A stretch of 17,309 nt of DNA from an uncultured Coprococcus sp. (lineage in GTDB: Bacteria; Bacillota_A; Clostridia; Lachnospirales; Lachnospiraceae). Position 1 is the stretch's first letter. Each line of letters opens with the position of its first letter. The position numbers were made by a program, and so were the translations under genes. The stretch lies in contig CAAGAB010000175.1 in the NCBI GenBank assembly GCA_900767685.1, positions 1 to 17,309 on the forward strand, in the 5' to 3' direction. Under the pieces are notes generated by a model. The model saw only the letters and a list, made by a program, of their open reading frames with translations. It searched no databases and was not told where the DNA came from. Shown here piece by piece: positions 1 to 6,533 of this stretch.

Positions 1-108
1 AACTCATTTGCGGCTGGCGCAGTGCTGATATCCGTACCGATTATCATTCTCTTTATGATAATGCAGAAGTGCTACAAGGGTAGCATGTCTGGAGGCGTAA
101 AGGGTTAA
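1..108 (+). CDS. ABC transporter permease, C-terminal end (partial, truncated by window edge)
   Basis: Frame 1 is open from the first base and ends at TAA 106-108, giving 35 residues. They contain a hydrophobic stretch (VLISVPIIILFMIM) followed by a short basic tail ending GGVKG. This matches the last membrane helix and conserved tail of MalG/LplC-type permeases of carbohydrate ABC importers, where the protein usually ends in V-K-G. The permease would form the membrane channel that receives substrate from the binding lipoprotein encoded 50 bp downstream. The remainder lies outside the window, so substrate and subfamily cannot be judged. The call rests on the tail motif plus the adjacent solute-binding gene. 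Confidence 0.72.
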   Translation, partial: NSFAAGAVLISVPIIILFMIMQKCYKGSMSGGVKG

Positions 109-158
109 GGATAATATATGAAATTATTTGCAAAACCTAAGTGGAATGAGGAAAGCAT

Positions 159-1856
159 ATGCCAGCAATGAAGTATCTGAAAAAAATAATAACATGTGTG
201 CTAACAATTACCCTTATAATAATATGTGGCTGCCAGGACAATAACACCCCCTCCAACCCGTCTAAGGCGACCACAGATGCAGAATATGAGTCTGCCATGC
301 ATATTGCGGAGACAACGCCGCTTGGAAGGTATCCGGAACAGCTCACCTATACCCTGGGAAAGCTGTCCGGTGCAAATAATTCAAATCTCCCACAGGGAGA
401 AACGTATGAAAATAACGCATACACACAGATATTAAATGAAATCTTAAATGTGCAGAACCAGGATATATTTGAGGCTGCTGATAATCAGTATGATGATAAT
501 GTATCCATGGTGATAGCACAGAAGGATCTTCCGGATGTGATGATCGTCCAGGACATGGATGAGCTGCAGTATCTGGTGGAAAATGACATGATCGAGGATC
601 TCACAGACAGTTATAACAACTGTATGAGTGAAACGATAAAGAACATATATAAGAGTTATGGCAGCAGTATTATGGATGTGGTCACATTTGATGACCGTAT
701 CATGGCCATACCTGAGACAAATATATCAGATGGACCAAATCTGATATGGCTTAGAAAAGACTGGATGGATAAGCTGGGACTTGAGGCTCCGAGAACACTT
801 TCGGATGCGGAGGAGATCATCAGGCAGTTTATTGAGAAAGATCCGGGAAATAATGGTGTAGGAAGTACCGTAGGGCTGGTGGCAGACACAAGTCTCTGCG
901 GCGGTTGTGGTTATAGCAGCGAGTACACGCTCGACATTGTATTTGCCGCATATGGGGCATTTCCGAAACAGTGGATAAAGGATGAGGACGGAAAGGTTGT
1001 GTATGGTTCTGTACAGCCGGAGGCAAAGAAGGCTCTGGAGCATATACATGAGATGTACGAGGAAGGGATTCTGGATCGGAATTTCCTCATGCGGACAAGC
1101 AGCAACATAATAGAACTCATAGTGAATGGACAGTGTGGTTCATTCTTTGGACCATGGTGGGCGCCAAATAATCCTCTTATGGACGCTGTAGCGGCCGATC
1201 CAACAGCAAAGTGGGAACCATATCTGCTTGCCACAGAGGAAAACGACTCAACGAGTTATCACACTCAGGTTCCATATGGCAACTTCGTGGTAGTCAGAAA
1301 GGGATATGAGCACCCGGAGATAGTGTGCAAGATAATAAGTGTGCTGTTCGACTATGTAAGATATGAGGACAAAGACAATCAGGCTATAAAGGATTACTAC
1401 AAACTCAATGTGGATCCTACCGCAAGACCACTTGCAATGAACGTGGACTACAACAATGCACTTCAGATATGCTATGGCGAGCTGAACCACGTGTTCTCTG
1501 GCATAAGGCAGCCGGATGATCTGAATCTGCTGGAACAATCTTATTATGAGGCGTGTGAGTCATATCTCAAGAATGAAGATAATGCGTCATCGGAGGACTG
1601 GGCGGCATATACATCCCGTATAACTGCATGCAAGATCCTCAATGATGCGCGTACAAATAAAGTCGAATCTCTGTACTTCGGTGAGACTGAGACCATGGTG
1701 TCAGACTGGTGGCACCTTGAGAATCTGGAGAGCAATACTTACCTGAAGATAGTTACAGGTGAAGCAGATCTGGATGAATTTGACAGTTTTGTGGACAACT
1801 GGTATAAGTCCGGTGGAACAACGATCACCGATGAAGTTCGAAGGGAGTGCCGGTAG
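159..1856 (+). CDS. LplA-like extracellular solute-binding lipoprotein of a carbohydrate ABC importer
   Basis: The 565-residue product has a lysine-containing N-terminus, a hydrophobic run (residues 10-24) and a lipobox ending C-G-C at Cys25, so it should be lipidated and tethered outside the membrane. The body resembles the large LplA/LipO branch of family 1 sugar-binding proteins, which are about 500-570 residues. Typical segments are the IWLRKDWMDKLGL motif near residue 195 and the later AYGAFPKQWI and EEGILDRNF motifs. A GAGG-type ribosome site at 148-155 precedes ATG 159; ATG 168 is an alternative that also keeps the signal peptide. The gene follows the permease and is followed two bases later by the HAD gene, so all three are probably one transcript. 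Substrate is unknown; LplA relatives often serve oligosaccharide uptake. Confidence 0.88.
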   Translation: MPAMKYLKKIITCVLTITLIIICGCQDNNTPSNPSKATTDAEYESAMHIAETTPLGRYPEQLTYTLGKLSGANNSNLPQGETYENNAYTQILNEILNVQNQDIFEAADNQYDDNVSMVIAQKDLPDVMIVQDMDELQYLVENDMIEDLTDSYNNCMSETIKNIYKSYGSSIMDVVTFDDRIMAIPETNISDGPNLIWLRKDWMDKLGLEAPRTLSDAEEIIRQFIEKDPGNNGVGSTVGLVADTSLCGGCGYSSEYTLDIVFAAYGAFPKQWIKDEDGKVVYGSVQPEAKKALEHIHEMYEEGILDRNFLMRTSSNIIELIVNGQCGSFFGPWWAPNNPLMDAVAADPTAKWEPYLLATEENDSTSYHTQVPYGNFVVVRKGYEHPEIVCKIISVLFDYVRYEDKDNQAIKDYYKLNVDPTARPLAMNVDYNNALQICYGELNHVFSGIRQPDDLNLLEQSYYEACESYLKNEDNASSEDWAAYTSRITACKILNDARTNKVESLYFGETETMVSDWWHLENLESNTYLKIVTGEADLDEFDSFVDNWYKSGGTTITDEVRRECR

Positions 1857-1858
1857 AT

Positions 1859-2557
1859 ATGATAAGAGCAATAGTATTTGATTTAGATGATACATTATAC
1901 GACTGCCTTCACGAGAATGATAAGGCTGTGGAAGACACTGTGAGATATGTGGCAAATGAACTTCTTCATATAGATGAAGTGACAGTGATGAAAGCCTTTG
2001 AAGAAGGCAGAGACATGGTAAAGGATCAGCTCTCTGCCTGGGATATGGCGGCGCAGCACAATAGGGTGCTGTACTTCCAGAAGATGCTGGAGATTCTGGG
2101 GGTATCACCATTTAAGTATGACCTGCAGGTGTACAACTATTTCTGGAACAATTTCCTGAACAAGATATCCATATTCCCCGGGGCATTGGAGTTTATAGAT
2201 GATATGAAAGCCAGAGGAATAAAGATTGGTATCTGTACAGATATGACTGCGCATATCCAGTTCAGGAAGATAGACAGACTTGGACTTACGGGCAGACTTG
2301 ACGCAATGATAACAAGCGAGGAGGCTGGTATAGAAAAGCCGAACCGCAGGATGTTCGATATGATAGCTACAAAGCTGGGCGTAAAGAACGATGAGGTCAT
2401 CTATGTGGGCGATAGCTACAAGAAGGATGTCATGGGAGCGAAAAATGCTGGAATGACACCGGTGTGGTATTTGTCGCTGCAGAACAAGACGGACGAGGAT
2501 GTACTGGCTGTGTCCAGCTATCCGGAACTTAAGAACATAGTGAATAGGGCGATGTAA
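1859..2557 (+). CDS. HAD-superfamily hydrolase (subfamily IA, YjjG-like phosphatase)
   Basis: The 232-residue protein carries the complete HAD core. Motif I is FDLDDT with nucleophile Asp8 and acid/base Asp10, motif II is the Thr in ICTDMT, the motif III lysine is in IEKPNRRMF (about residue 159), and motif IV is VGDSYKKD (about 184). A helical cap lies between motifs I and II, as in subfamily IA phosphatases acting on small phosphorylated metabolites. An in-frame GTG at 1847 would overlap the lipoprotein gene, but the ribosome site AAGGGAG at 1841-1847 suits ATG 1859, which begins directly at the core strand. Its position after a sugar-uptake gene suggests sugar-phosphate or nucleotide dephosphorylation. 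That is inference, since HAD phosphatases are often promiscuous. Confidence 0.87.
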   Translation: MIRAIVFDLDDTLYDCLHENDKAVEDTVRYVANELLHIDEVTVMKAFEEGRDMVKDQLSAWDMAAQHNRVLYFQKMLEILGVSPFKYDLQVYNYFWNNFLNKISIFPGALEFIDDMKARGIKIGICTDMTAHIQFRKIDRLGLTGRLDAMITSEEAGIEKPNRRMFDMIATKLGVKNDEVIYVGDSYKKDVMGAKNAGMTPVWYLSLQNKTDEDVLAVSSYPELKNIVNRAM

Positions 2558-2561
2558 AAAT

Positions 2562-2610
2562 GCCGGAGTGCGTGATAATTAAAAATCACATACTCCGGCT
2601 TATTTTGTTT
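2562..2610. terminator. Bidirectional intrinsic terminator between convergent HAD and MATE genes
   Basis: Arms at 2562-2576 (GCCGGAGTGCGTGAT) and 2585-2599 (ATCACATACTCCGGC) pair with two mismatches around an AT-rich loop. A T-rich tract follows on the plus strand (TTATTTTGTTT), and an A run at 2556-2560 gives a U tract for the minus-strand transcript. The site lies in the 51-base gap between convergent genes and can serve both. Confidence 0.88.
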
Positions 2611-3937
2611 AATATCCGTATTTCTTTTTATTTTTTATAAGGAAGGTGATAGTTATGACAAGGGTCACAGCCTCCGCTACGGCCACAGCACACCAGATTC
2701 CATTGATGCCAAACACCATAGGCAGCATCAACACCGCTGCAAGCTGTATCACCAGTGTTCTGAGGAAAGATATGGTTGCGGATACAAGCCCGTTGCCTAG
2801 ACCTGTGAAGAAACCTGAGCCAAATACGTTGAATCCGCAGAACAGGAATGATATGGAAAAAAGCATCATACCGGTCTGGGTCATACGGCATAGTGTATCA
2901 TCATAGCCAACAAATATTCTTGCGATAGGGAGTGCCAGAACCTCGGACAAAACCGTCATTGTTATGGCTGTGACGGCGGTGATCACAAGGCTTTTTTTAA
3001 GCAGGCTGTGCAGCTGTTTTTTGTTACCGGCACCATAGTTATAACCGATGATAGGCGTGACTCCGATGGCATAACCGAAGAATATTGCCATGAATATGAA
3101 TGACACATACATTATCACACCATATGCTGCTATACCATTTTCATTCGCAAGTTTCATAAGCTGCAGGTTATAGACCACAGACACAAGGGATGTGGACAGG
3201 TTGGTAAGCATCTCAGAAGAGCCGTTTCCACAGGCTTTCCAGATACACTTCCAGTCAAACTTTGCTTTCGTCAGTTTTAACGATCCTGTTGTGTTGGTCG
3301 CAAAATATATGAGCGGTACTACACTTCCTATAATCTGTCCGCACACTGTGGCAGCCGCAGCTCCGGCTATGCCGAGGCGGAACACAAACATGAGAAGAAA
3401 ATCAAGTACCATGTTGGTGATACCCGCAAGTACTGAAACCAGCAGACCAAGGTTTTGTTTCTCTGCCGTTGTAAGAAAACTCTGAAAACTGTTCTGAAGC
3501 ATAAAAAACGGCTCTGACAGAATGAGTATTCTTCCGTATAATATGGCGTCTGAGCGTATAGTATCGCTGGCTCCGAGGAGCTCGACTATCTGGGGCATGA
3601 AGACAAATCCTATGACTGCCACAATGCAGGACGAGATGATGATAAGCCACACCAGCATCGAGAATACTTCATTTGCCTTTTTCTTTTCCCCGAGCCCCAT
3701 ATAATATGAAGTCAGTGCGCTGCCTCCCGTACCGATCATGAATCCTATGGCGGATATCGCCATCAGCACAGGCATGACCAGATTGACCGCTGCAAATGGA
3801 TTCTTGCCTATGATGTTGGAGACAAAGTAGCCGTCCACAATGCTGTAGATGGATGTCATGATCATCATGGCAATGCACGGCAGCACATATCTTATAAGCT
3901 TTTTATATGTAAATGAATCAGAAAGTCTTATTTCCAT
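2609..3937 (-). CDS. MATE family multidrug/toxin exporter
   Basis: The 442-residue, strongly hydrophobic protein has about 12 predicted membrane helices in two homologous halves, the usual size for MATE exporters. The N-terminus (YKKLIRYVLPCIAMMIMTSIYSIVDG) and the first-half segments NIIGKNPFAAVNLVMP and GTGGSALTSYYMGLGEKKKAN are typical of the MepA-like branch. The second half repeats the pattern with GVTPIIGYNYGAGNKKQL. Such proteins use a Na+ or H+ gradient to expel cationic drugs or metabolites. The start overlaps the end of the upstream MarR gene by 10 bp, so expression is translationally coupled and likely under MarR control, as in mepR-mepA of Staphylococcus. The substrate cannot be read from sequence. 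Confidence 0.93.
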   Translation of the reverse strand: MEIRLSDSFTYKKLIRYVLPCIAMMIMTSIYSIVDGYFVSNIIGKNPFAAVNLVMPVLMAISAIGFMIGTGGSALTSYYMGLGEKKKANEVFSMLVWLIIISSCIVAVIGFVFMPQIVELLGASDTIRSDAILYGRILILSEPFFMLQNSFQSFLTTAEKQNLGLLVSVLAGITNMVLDFLLMFVFRLGIAGAAAATVCGQIIGSVVPLIYFATNTTGSLKLTKAKFDWKCIWKACGNGSSEMLTNLSTSLVSVVYNLQLMKLANENGIAAYGVIMYVSFIFMAIFFGYAIGVTPIIGYNYGAGNKKQLHSLLKKSLVITAVTAITMTVLSEVLALPIARIFVGYDDTLCRMTQTGMMLFSISFLFCGFNVFGSGFFTGLGNGLVSATISFLRTLVIQLAAVLMLPMVFGINGIWCAVAVAEAVTLVITITFLIKNKKKYGY

Positions 3938-4392
3938 AATCCTTCAGTTCCTTTCTTAAGGTAATCGAGCTGACGCTGCATGAGTGAGAGCAGAAGTTCT
4001 CTTTCCTCATCCGTAAAACTCGAAAATGATGAAATATCAGCATTTGTCAGTGGCGTAATATATTTGTTGGCGAATGAGACTCCATTTTCCGTGATTGATA
4101 AATATTTGATGTTCCCTGCACCTTTGTGTGTTGTCAGAGAAATGAGTCCCTTGCCTTCCAGTTTTTTGACAGCAGAGTTGCATGTCTGTCTGGGTATGAA
4201 CCATGTGTCGCATAGCTCTGCCTGAGTAAGTTCAGCTTTATTCTCAATGGTCAATATATAAATTATCCAGAAAGCAGTTTCAGGCAGCCCGGAGTTTCTT
4301 GCCGCCTCCTGCCAGATATCGTCCTGAGCTTTCCAGAGGGTGTTAAATATGCGTAGCTGTTCTTGTAAATGACTGTCTTTATATGCGATCAT
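3928..4392 (-). CDS. MarR family transcriptional regulator, probable repressor of the MATE gene
   Basis: The 154-residue protein has the MarR layout. An N-terminal dimerisation helix is followed by a winged helix-turn-helix (about residues 55-110: TQAELCDTWFIPRQTCNSAV, then KLEGKGLISL and a wing with THKGAGNIKYLSIT). A C-terminal helix pair (EERELLLSLMQRQLDYLKKG) follows. These proteins bind palindromes as dimers and let go on binding small aromatic ligands or drugs. The gene is the first of a two-gene operon with a MATE exporter. An AAAGGAG site at 4407-4413 lies 14 bases before the ATG, which is rather far, but no better start is visible. Autoregulation through the palindrome at 4510-4527 is inferred from position. 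Confidence 0.9.
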   Translation of the reverse strand: MIAYKDSHLQEQLRIFNTLWKAQDDIWQEAARNSGLPETAFWIIYILTIENKAELTQAELCDTWFIPRQTCNSAVKKLEGKGLISLTTHKGAGNIKYLSITENGVSFANKYITPLTNADISSFSSFTDEERELLLSLMQRQLDYLKKGTEGLWK

Positions 4393-4504
4393 AAAATATG
4401 AAAAAACTCCTTTAGTTATTATTGGGGTGCAAATTTAAACCCATAGCAATGAGAAAGTATTTTCTTAAAATATATGATATTTGATCGGGAAAGCACCACT
4501 ATCC

Positions 4505-4533
4505 AATATAAATCCGAAATCGGATTTGGTCAA
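4505..4533 (-). promoter_or_regulatory. Sigma-A promoter of the marR-MATE operon
   Basis: Read on the minus strand, TTGACC (4533-4528) and TATATT (4510-4505) are separated by exactly 17 bases. Each hexamer matches the housekeeping consensus at five of six positions. The predicted start, near 4498, leaves a leader of about 105 bases before the MarR ATG. The spacer is filled by a perfect palindrome. Confidence 0.8.
4510..4527. promoter_or_regulatory. Palindromic operator, probably for the MarR regulator
   Basis: AAATCCGA and TCGGATTT form a perfect 8+8 bp inverted repeat with a 2-base AA centre. It occupies the -35/-10 spacer of the marR promoter and overlaps one base of the -10 box. An 18-bp palindrome fits the footprint of a MarR dimer, and binding here would block RNA polymerase. 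The sequence is direct; the identity of the binding protein is inferred from gene order. Confidence 0.72.
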
Positions 4534-4623
4534 GCAAGTTTATATAAATTTTAATAAGAGGACAGGATAGTGGGTTAAGTAAAGATATGCATAAATATTT
4601 TCATTTAAAGGTATGTGAAGGTG

Positions 4624-4652
4624 TTGTTTTGGGTAGGTAGTGTGGCTATAAT
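4624..4652 (+). promoter_or_regulatory. Candidate promoter for the SDR gene
   Basis: A perfect -10 box TATAAT (4647-4652) has a weak -35 TTGTTT (4624-4629) at a 17-base spacing. The start would be near 4659, giving a leader of about 93 bases. A TTGACA at 4692 is a better -35 hexamer but has no acceptable -10 at the right distance. Confidence 0.5.
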
Positions 4653-4751
4653 AATAGACATGGGCTATGAAATTATAGATATATGTTATGGTTGACAGAA
4701 ATCTATGCGGTGTGAAGAAAGTAGTCATGGCTAGGGAAGGAGTGTACACAT

Positions 4752-5552
4752 ATGGGTTTTTTAACAGGTAAGACAGCGATAATAACAGGAGGCGGACGTG
4801 CAGTTCTCAGCGATGGAAGCTGTGGATCCATCGGATACGGAATAGCGACAGCATATGCCAAGGAAGGTGCCAATCTGGTGCTTACAGGACGTAATGTCCA
4901 GAAGCTTGAGGATGCAAAGGCAGAGCTTGAGAGCAAATATGGGATCAAGGTTCTTGCAGTCCAGGCTGATGTAAACGCAGGTGCGGACAACGAGAGCGTC
5001 GTCAAGAACGTTGTGGAGCAGACAGTTAAGGAATTTGGAAGAATAGATGTGCTCATCAACAATGCGCAGGCATCTGCATCAGGCGTTACCATCGCAGATC
5101 ACACAACAGCACAGTTTGACCTTGCCATATATTCAGGTCTTTACGCTGCATTTTACTATATGCAGGCATGCTATCCATATCTGAAGGAGACAAAGGGTTC
5201 AGTCATTAACTTTGCATCAGGTGCAGGCCTCTTTGGAAATTACGGACAGTGCGCATATGCGGCAGCAAAGGAAGGCATCAGGGGACTCACAAGAGTTGCA
5301 GCCACCGAGTGGGCAGCTGATGGAATAAATGTCAATATAGTATGTCCTCTCGCATGGACATCACAGCTTGAGAACTTTGAGAAGGCATATCCGGATGCGT
5401 TCAAGGCAAATGTAAAGATGCCGCCTATGGGACACTTCGGAGATGTAGAGAAGGAGATCGGACGTGCATGCGTGGCACTCGCATCACCGGATTTCAAGTA
5501 CATGAGTGGTGAGACGATCACACTTGAGGGCGCAATGGGACAGAGACCATAG
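4752..5552 (+). CDS. Short-chain dehydrogenase/reductase (SDR) family oxidoreductase
   Basis: The 266-residue protein has a Rossmann fold of the classical SDR type. The Gly-rich nucleotide loop begins TGGG near residue 13, LINNAQ replaces the common NNAG, and the catalytic set is Ser156, Tyr169 and Lys173 (S-x12-Y-x3-K). It ends with GETITLEGAMGQRP, a usual SDR tail. About eleven residues (RAVLSDGSCGS) lie between TGGG and IGYGIA, where most SDRs have a tight TGxxxGIG turn, so the cofactor loop is enlarged. The enzyme should be a cytosolic NAD(P)-dependent reductase of a carbonyl or hydroxyl substrate, which cannot be named. The ATG has a clear GAAGGAG site at 4736-4742. It is a single-gene unit ending at the 5635-5690 terminator. 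Confidence 0.88.
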   Translation: MGFLTGKTAIITGGGRAVLSDGSCGSIGYGIATAYAKEGANLVLTGRNVQKLEDAKAELESKYGIKVLAVQADVNAGADNESVVKNVVEQTVKEFGRIDVLINNAQASASGVTIADHTTAQFDLAIYSGLYAAFYYMQACYPYLKETKGSVINFASGAGLFGNYGQCAYAAAKEGIRGLTRVAATEWAADGINVNIVCPLAWTSQLENFEKAYPDAFKANVKMPPMGHFGDVEKEIGRACVALASPDFKYMSGETITLEGAMGQRP

Positions 5553-5634
5553 TGCAGTCAATATATCAAATATGGCTTATGCTATGATAATAGAATATGA
5601 TGCAGATGCGAAGCCTGGTTCGCGGCTTGCATAA

Positions 5635-5690
5635 AAAATGAGCATAACACAATAATACCCAGATGGGAAATGTGTTATGCTCATTTTGTT
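5635..5690. terminator. Strong bidirectional terminator between SDR and DUF3592 genes
   Basis: AAAATGAGCATAACAC (5635-5650) and GTGTTATGCTCATTTT (5672-5687) are perfectly complementary over 16 bp around a 21-base loop. T-rich sequence follows on the plus strand, and the A run from 5633 supplies the minus-strand U tract. A weaker GC-rich hairpin (ATGCGAAGCC with GGCTTGCAT, 5606-5632) stands just upstream. Confidence 0.9.
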
Positions 5691-5698
5691 TAGCCGAC

Positions 5699-6175
5699 TC
5701 AGTCATCAACTATCTTGAAGGGAAGTAAGTACAATATGAGTAAGGCGGCACCTAGACCGAACATGAAAACGGAAGTAAATGTAGGTGTTCTCTTCATAGC
5801 AATGTCAGCCACGGCATTTTCAGGATTGCCTTTTTTGTAGTATACCTTGACGGATTCGCCCATGTTAAAGTAATTAGTACCAGTGTATACGGTCTGGGTA
5901 TATGTCTGGTCATCAATGGTGTATTCGACGATTGTATCAAAGGTTACTGTATGGTTGCTGGCTTTTCTGTAACGACCGGAATAATAATCATATTGTTCAG
6001 AATACTTTACATATCCGGTTGTCTGTTCACAGCCAATACTTTGAGTCCATGCAATGATATCCGGTACGATATACTTCAAGCAGCCAAGCCCACCCAGTAT
6101 CAAAAAAACGATCGCCAGGTACAGTGCCTTTTTGTTTTCCGGGTTTCTCCGGTAGTCTTTCACGATTCTCGTCAT
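5699..6175 (-). CDS. DUF3592-type small membrane protein
   Basis: The 158-residue protein has a basic cytoplasmic N-terminus (MTRIVKDYRRNPENKK) and a first membrane helix near residues 17-40. An extracytoplasmic beta-rich segment of roughly 80 residues follows, with TTGYVKYSEQYDYYSG, VTFDTIVEYTIDDQTYTQ and ESVKVYYKKGNPENA, then a second membrane helix near 132-153. The topology and the V-x-V-Y-Y-x-x-x-N-P-x-x-A signature match DUF3592, a widespread family without established function. A strong AAGGGGG site precedes the ATG. The gene stands alone and convergent to the SDR gene, and it diverges from the P-type ATPase gene across a 358-base gap. Confidence 0.8.
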   Translation of the reverse strand: MTRIVKDYRRNPENKKALYLAIVFLILGGLGCLKYIVPDIIAWTQSIGCEQTTGYVKYSEQYDYYSGRYRKASNHTVTFDTIVEYTIDDQTYTQTVYTGTNYFNMGESVKVYYKKGNPENAVADIAMKRTPTFTSVFMFGLGAALLILYLLPFKIVDD

Positions 6176-6263
6176 TAGAATAATCCCCCTTAAAAATAAA
6201 ACTTGTCATCCTCCCCAGTTTGATGACCATCCACATTATAATATAAAAAATGTATTAATAAAA

Positions 6264-6275
6264 TGTAATATTACA
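6264..6275. promoter_or_regulatory. Perfect 12-bp palindrome TGTAATATTACA, possible operator
   Basis: TGTAATATTACA is exactly self-complementary. It lies about 24 bases upstream of the minus-strand TATAAT of the DUF3592 gene, near its -35 position. AT-rich palindromes arise readily by chance, so the operator role is tentative. Confidence 0.35.
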
Positions 6276-6417
6276 ATATAATATGCTGTGAATTATCTCA
6301 AATAACTTACTTTAAACTGATTTTAAATATATACTCATCTCAAACCAGATGGCCGTCCGCTTGTCGTTAATGAGATACAAGGTTTCTTAAAAAAATATGA
6401 AATATCTGCCATCCTTC

Positions 6418-6447
6418 TTGAATAACCCTACATGGAGTACTTATAAT
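6418..6447 (+). promoter_or_regulatory. Candidate promoter of the P-type ATPase gene
   Basis: TTGAAT (6418-6423) and a perfect TATAAT (6442-6447) are separated by 18 bases. Transcription would begin near 6454, leaving about 80 bases before the TTG start at 6534, or only about 14 before ATG 6468. Confidence 0.55.
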
Positions 6448-6516
6448 AGAATTTTATTAAAGAAATAATGAGATGTCATGGACAGTCGATGAATAACATT
6501 TGCCGACTATATACAC

Positions 6517-6525
6517 AGGAAGAGG
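6517..6525 (+). promoter_or_regulatory. Ribosome binding site that decides a TTG start
   Basis: AGGAAGAGG is strongly complementary to the 16S rRNA tail and lies 8 bases before TTG 6534. The in-frame ATG codons at 6468 and 6489 have no comparable site, so the TTG is the preferred start of the ATPase. Confidence 0.7.
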
Positions 6526-6533
6526 TGTTTTAT

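Larger units (their letters stand above)
4393..4751. other. Intergenic region between divergent marR-MATE operon and SDR gene
   Basis: This AT-rich stretch of 359 bases encodes no convincing protein. It holds the minus-strand marR promoter (4505-4533) with an embedded palindrome, a roughly 105-base marR leader, and a plus-strand promoter candidate at 4624-4652 for the SDR gene. The ribosome site of the SDR gene (GAAGGAG, 4736-4742) is at its right end. I see nothing else in it. Confidence 0.7.
6176..6533. other. AT-rich divergent intergenic region between DUF3592 and ATPase genes
   Basis: The stretch holds the DUF3592 leader, a minus-strand TATAAT at 6240-6235 without a good -35, a perfect 12-bp palindrome at 6264-6275 and a plus-strand promoter candidate at 6418-6447. 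An in-frame ATG at 6468 opens the ATPase frame but lacks a ribosome site, so I treat 6468-6533 as leader. No separate gene is visible. Confidence 0.6.

Noticed and set aside
1847..1858. GTG start for the HAD gene overlapping the lipoprotein gene
   Set aside because: The GTG is part of the ribosome site itself; ATG 1859 has correct spacing and starts at the conserved core.
4692..4720. TTGACA as the -35 of the SDR promoter
   Set aside because: The sequence 17 bases on is AAGAAA, a poor -10; the TATAAT at 4647-4652 is better placed.
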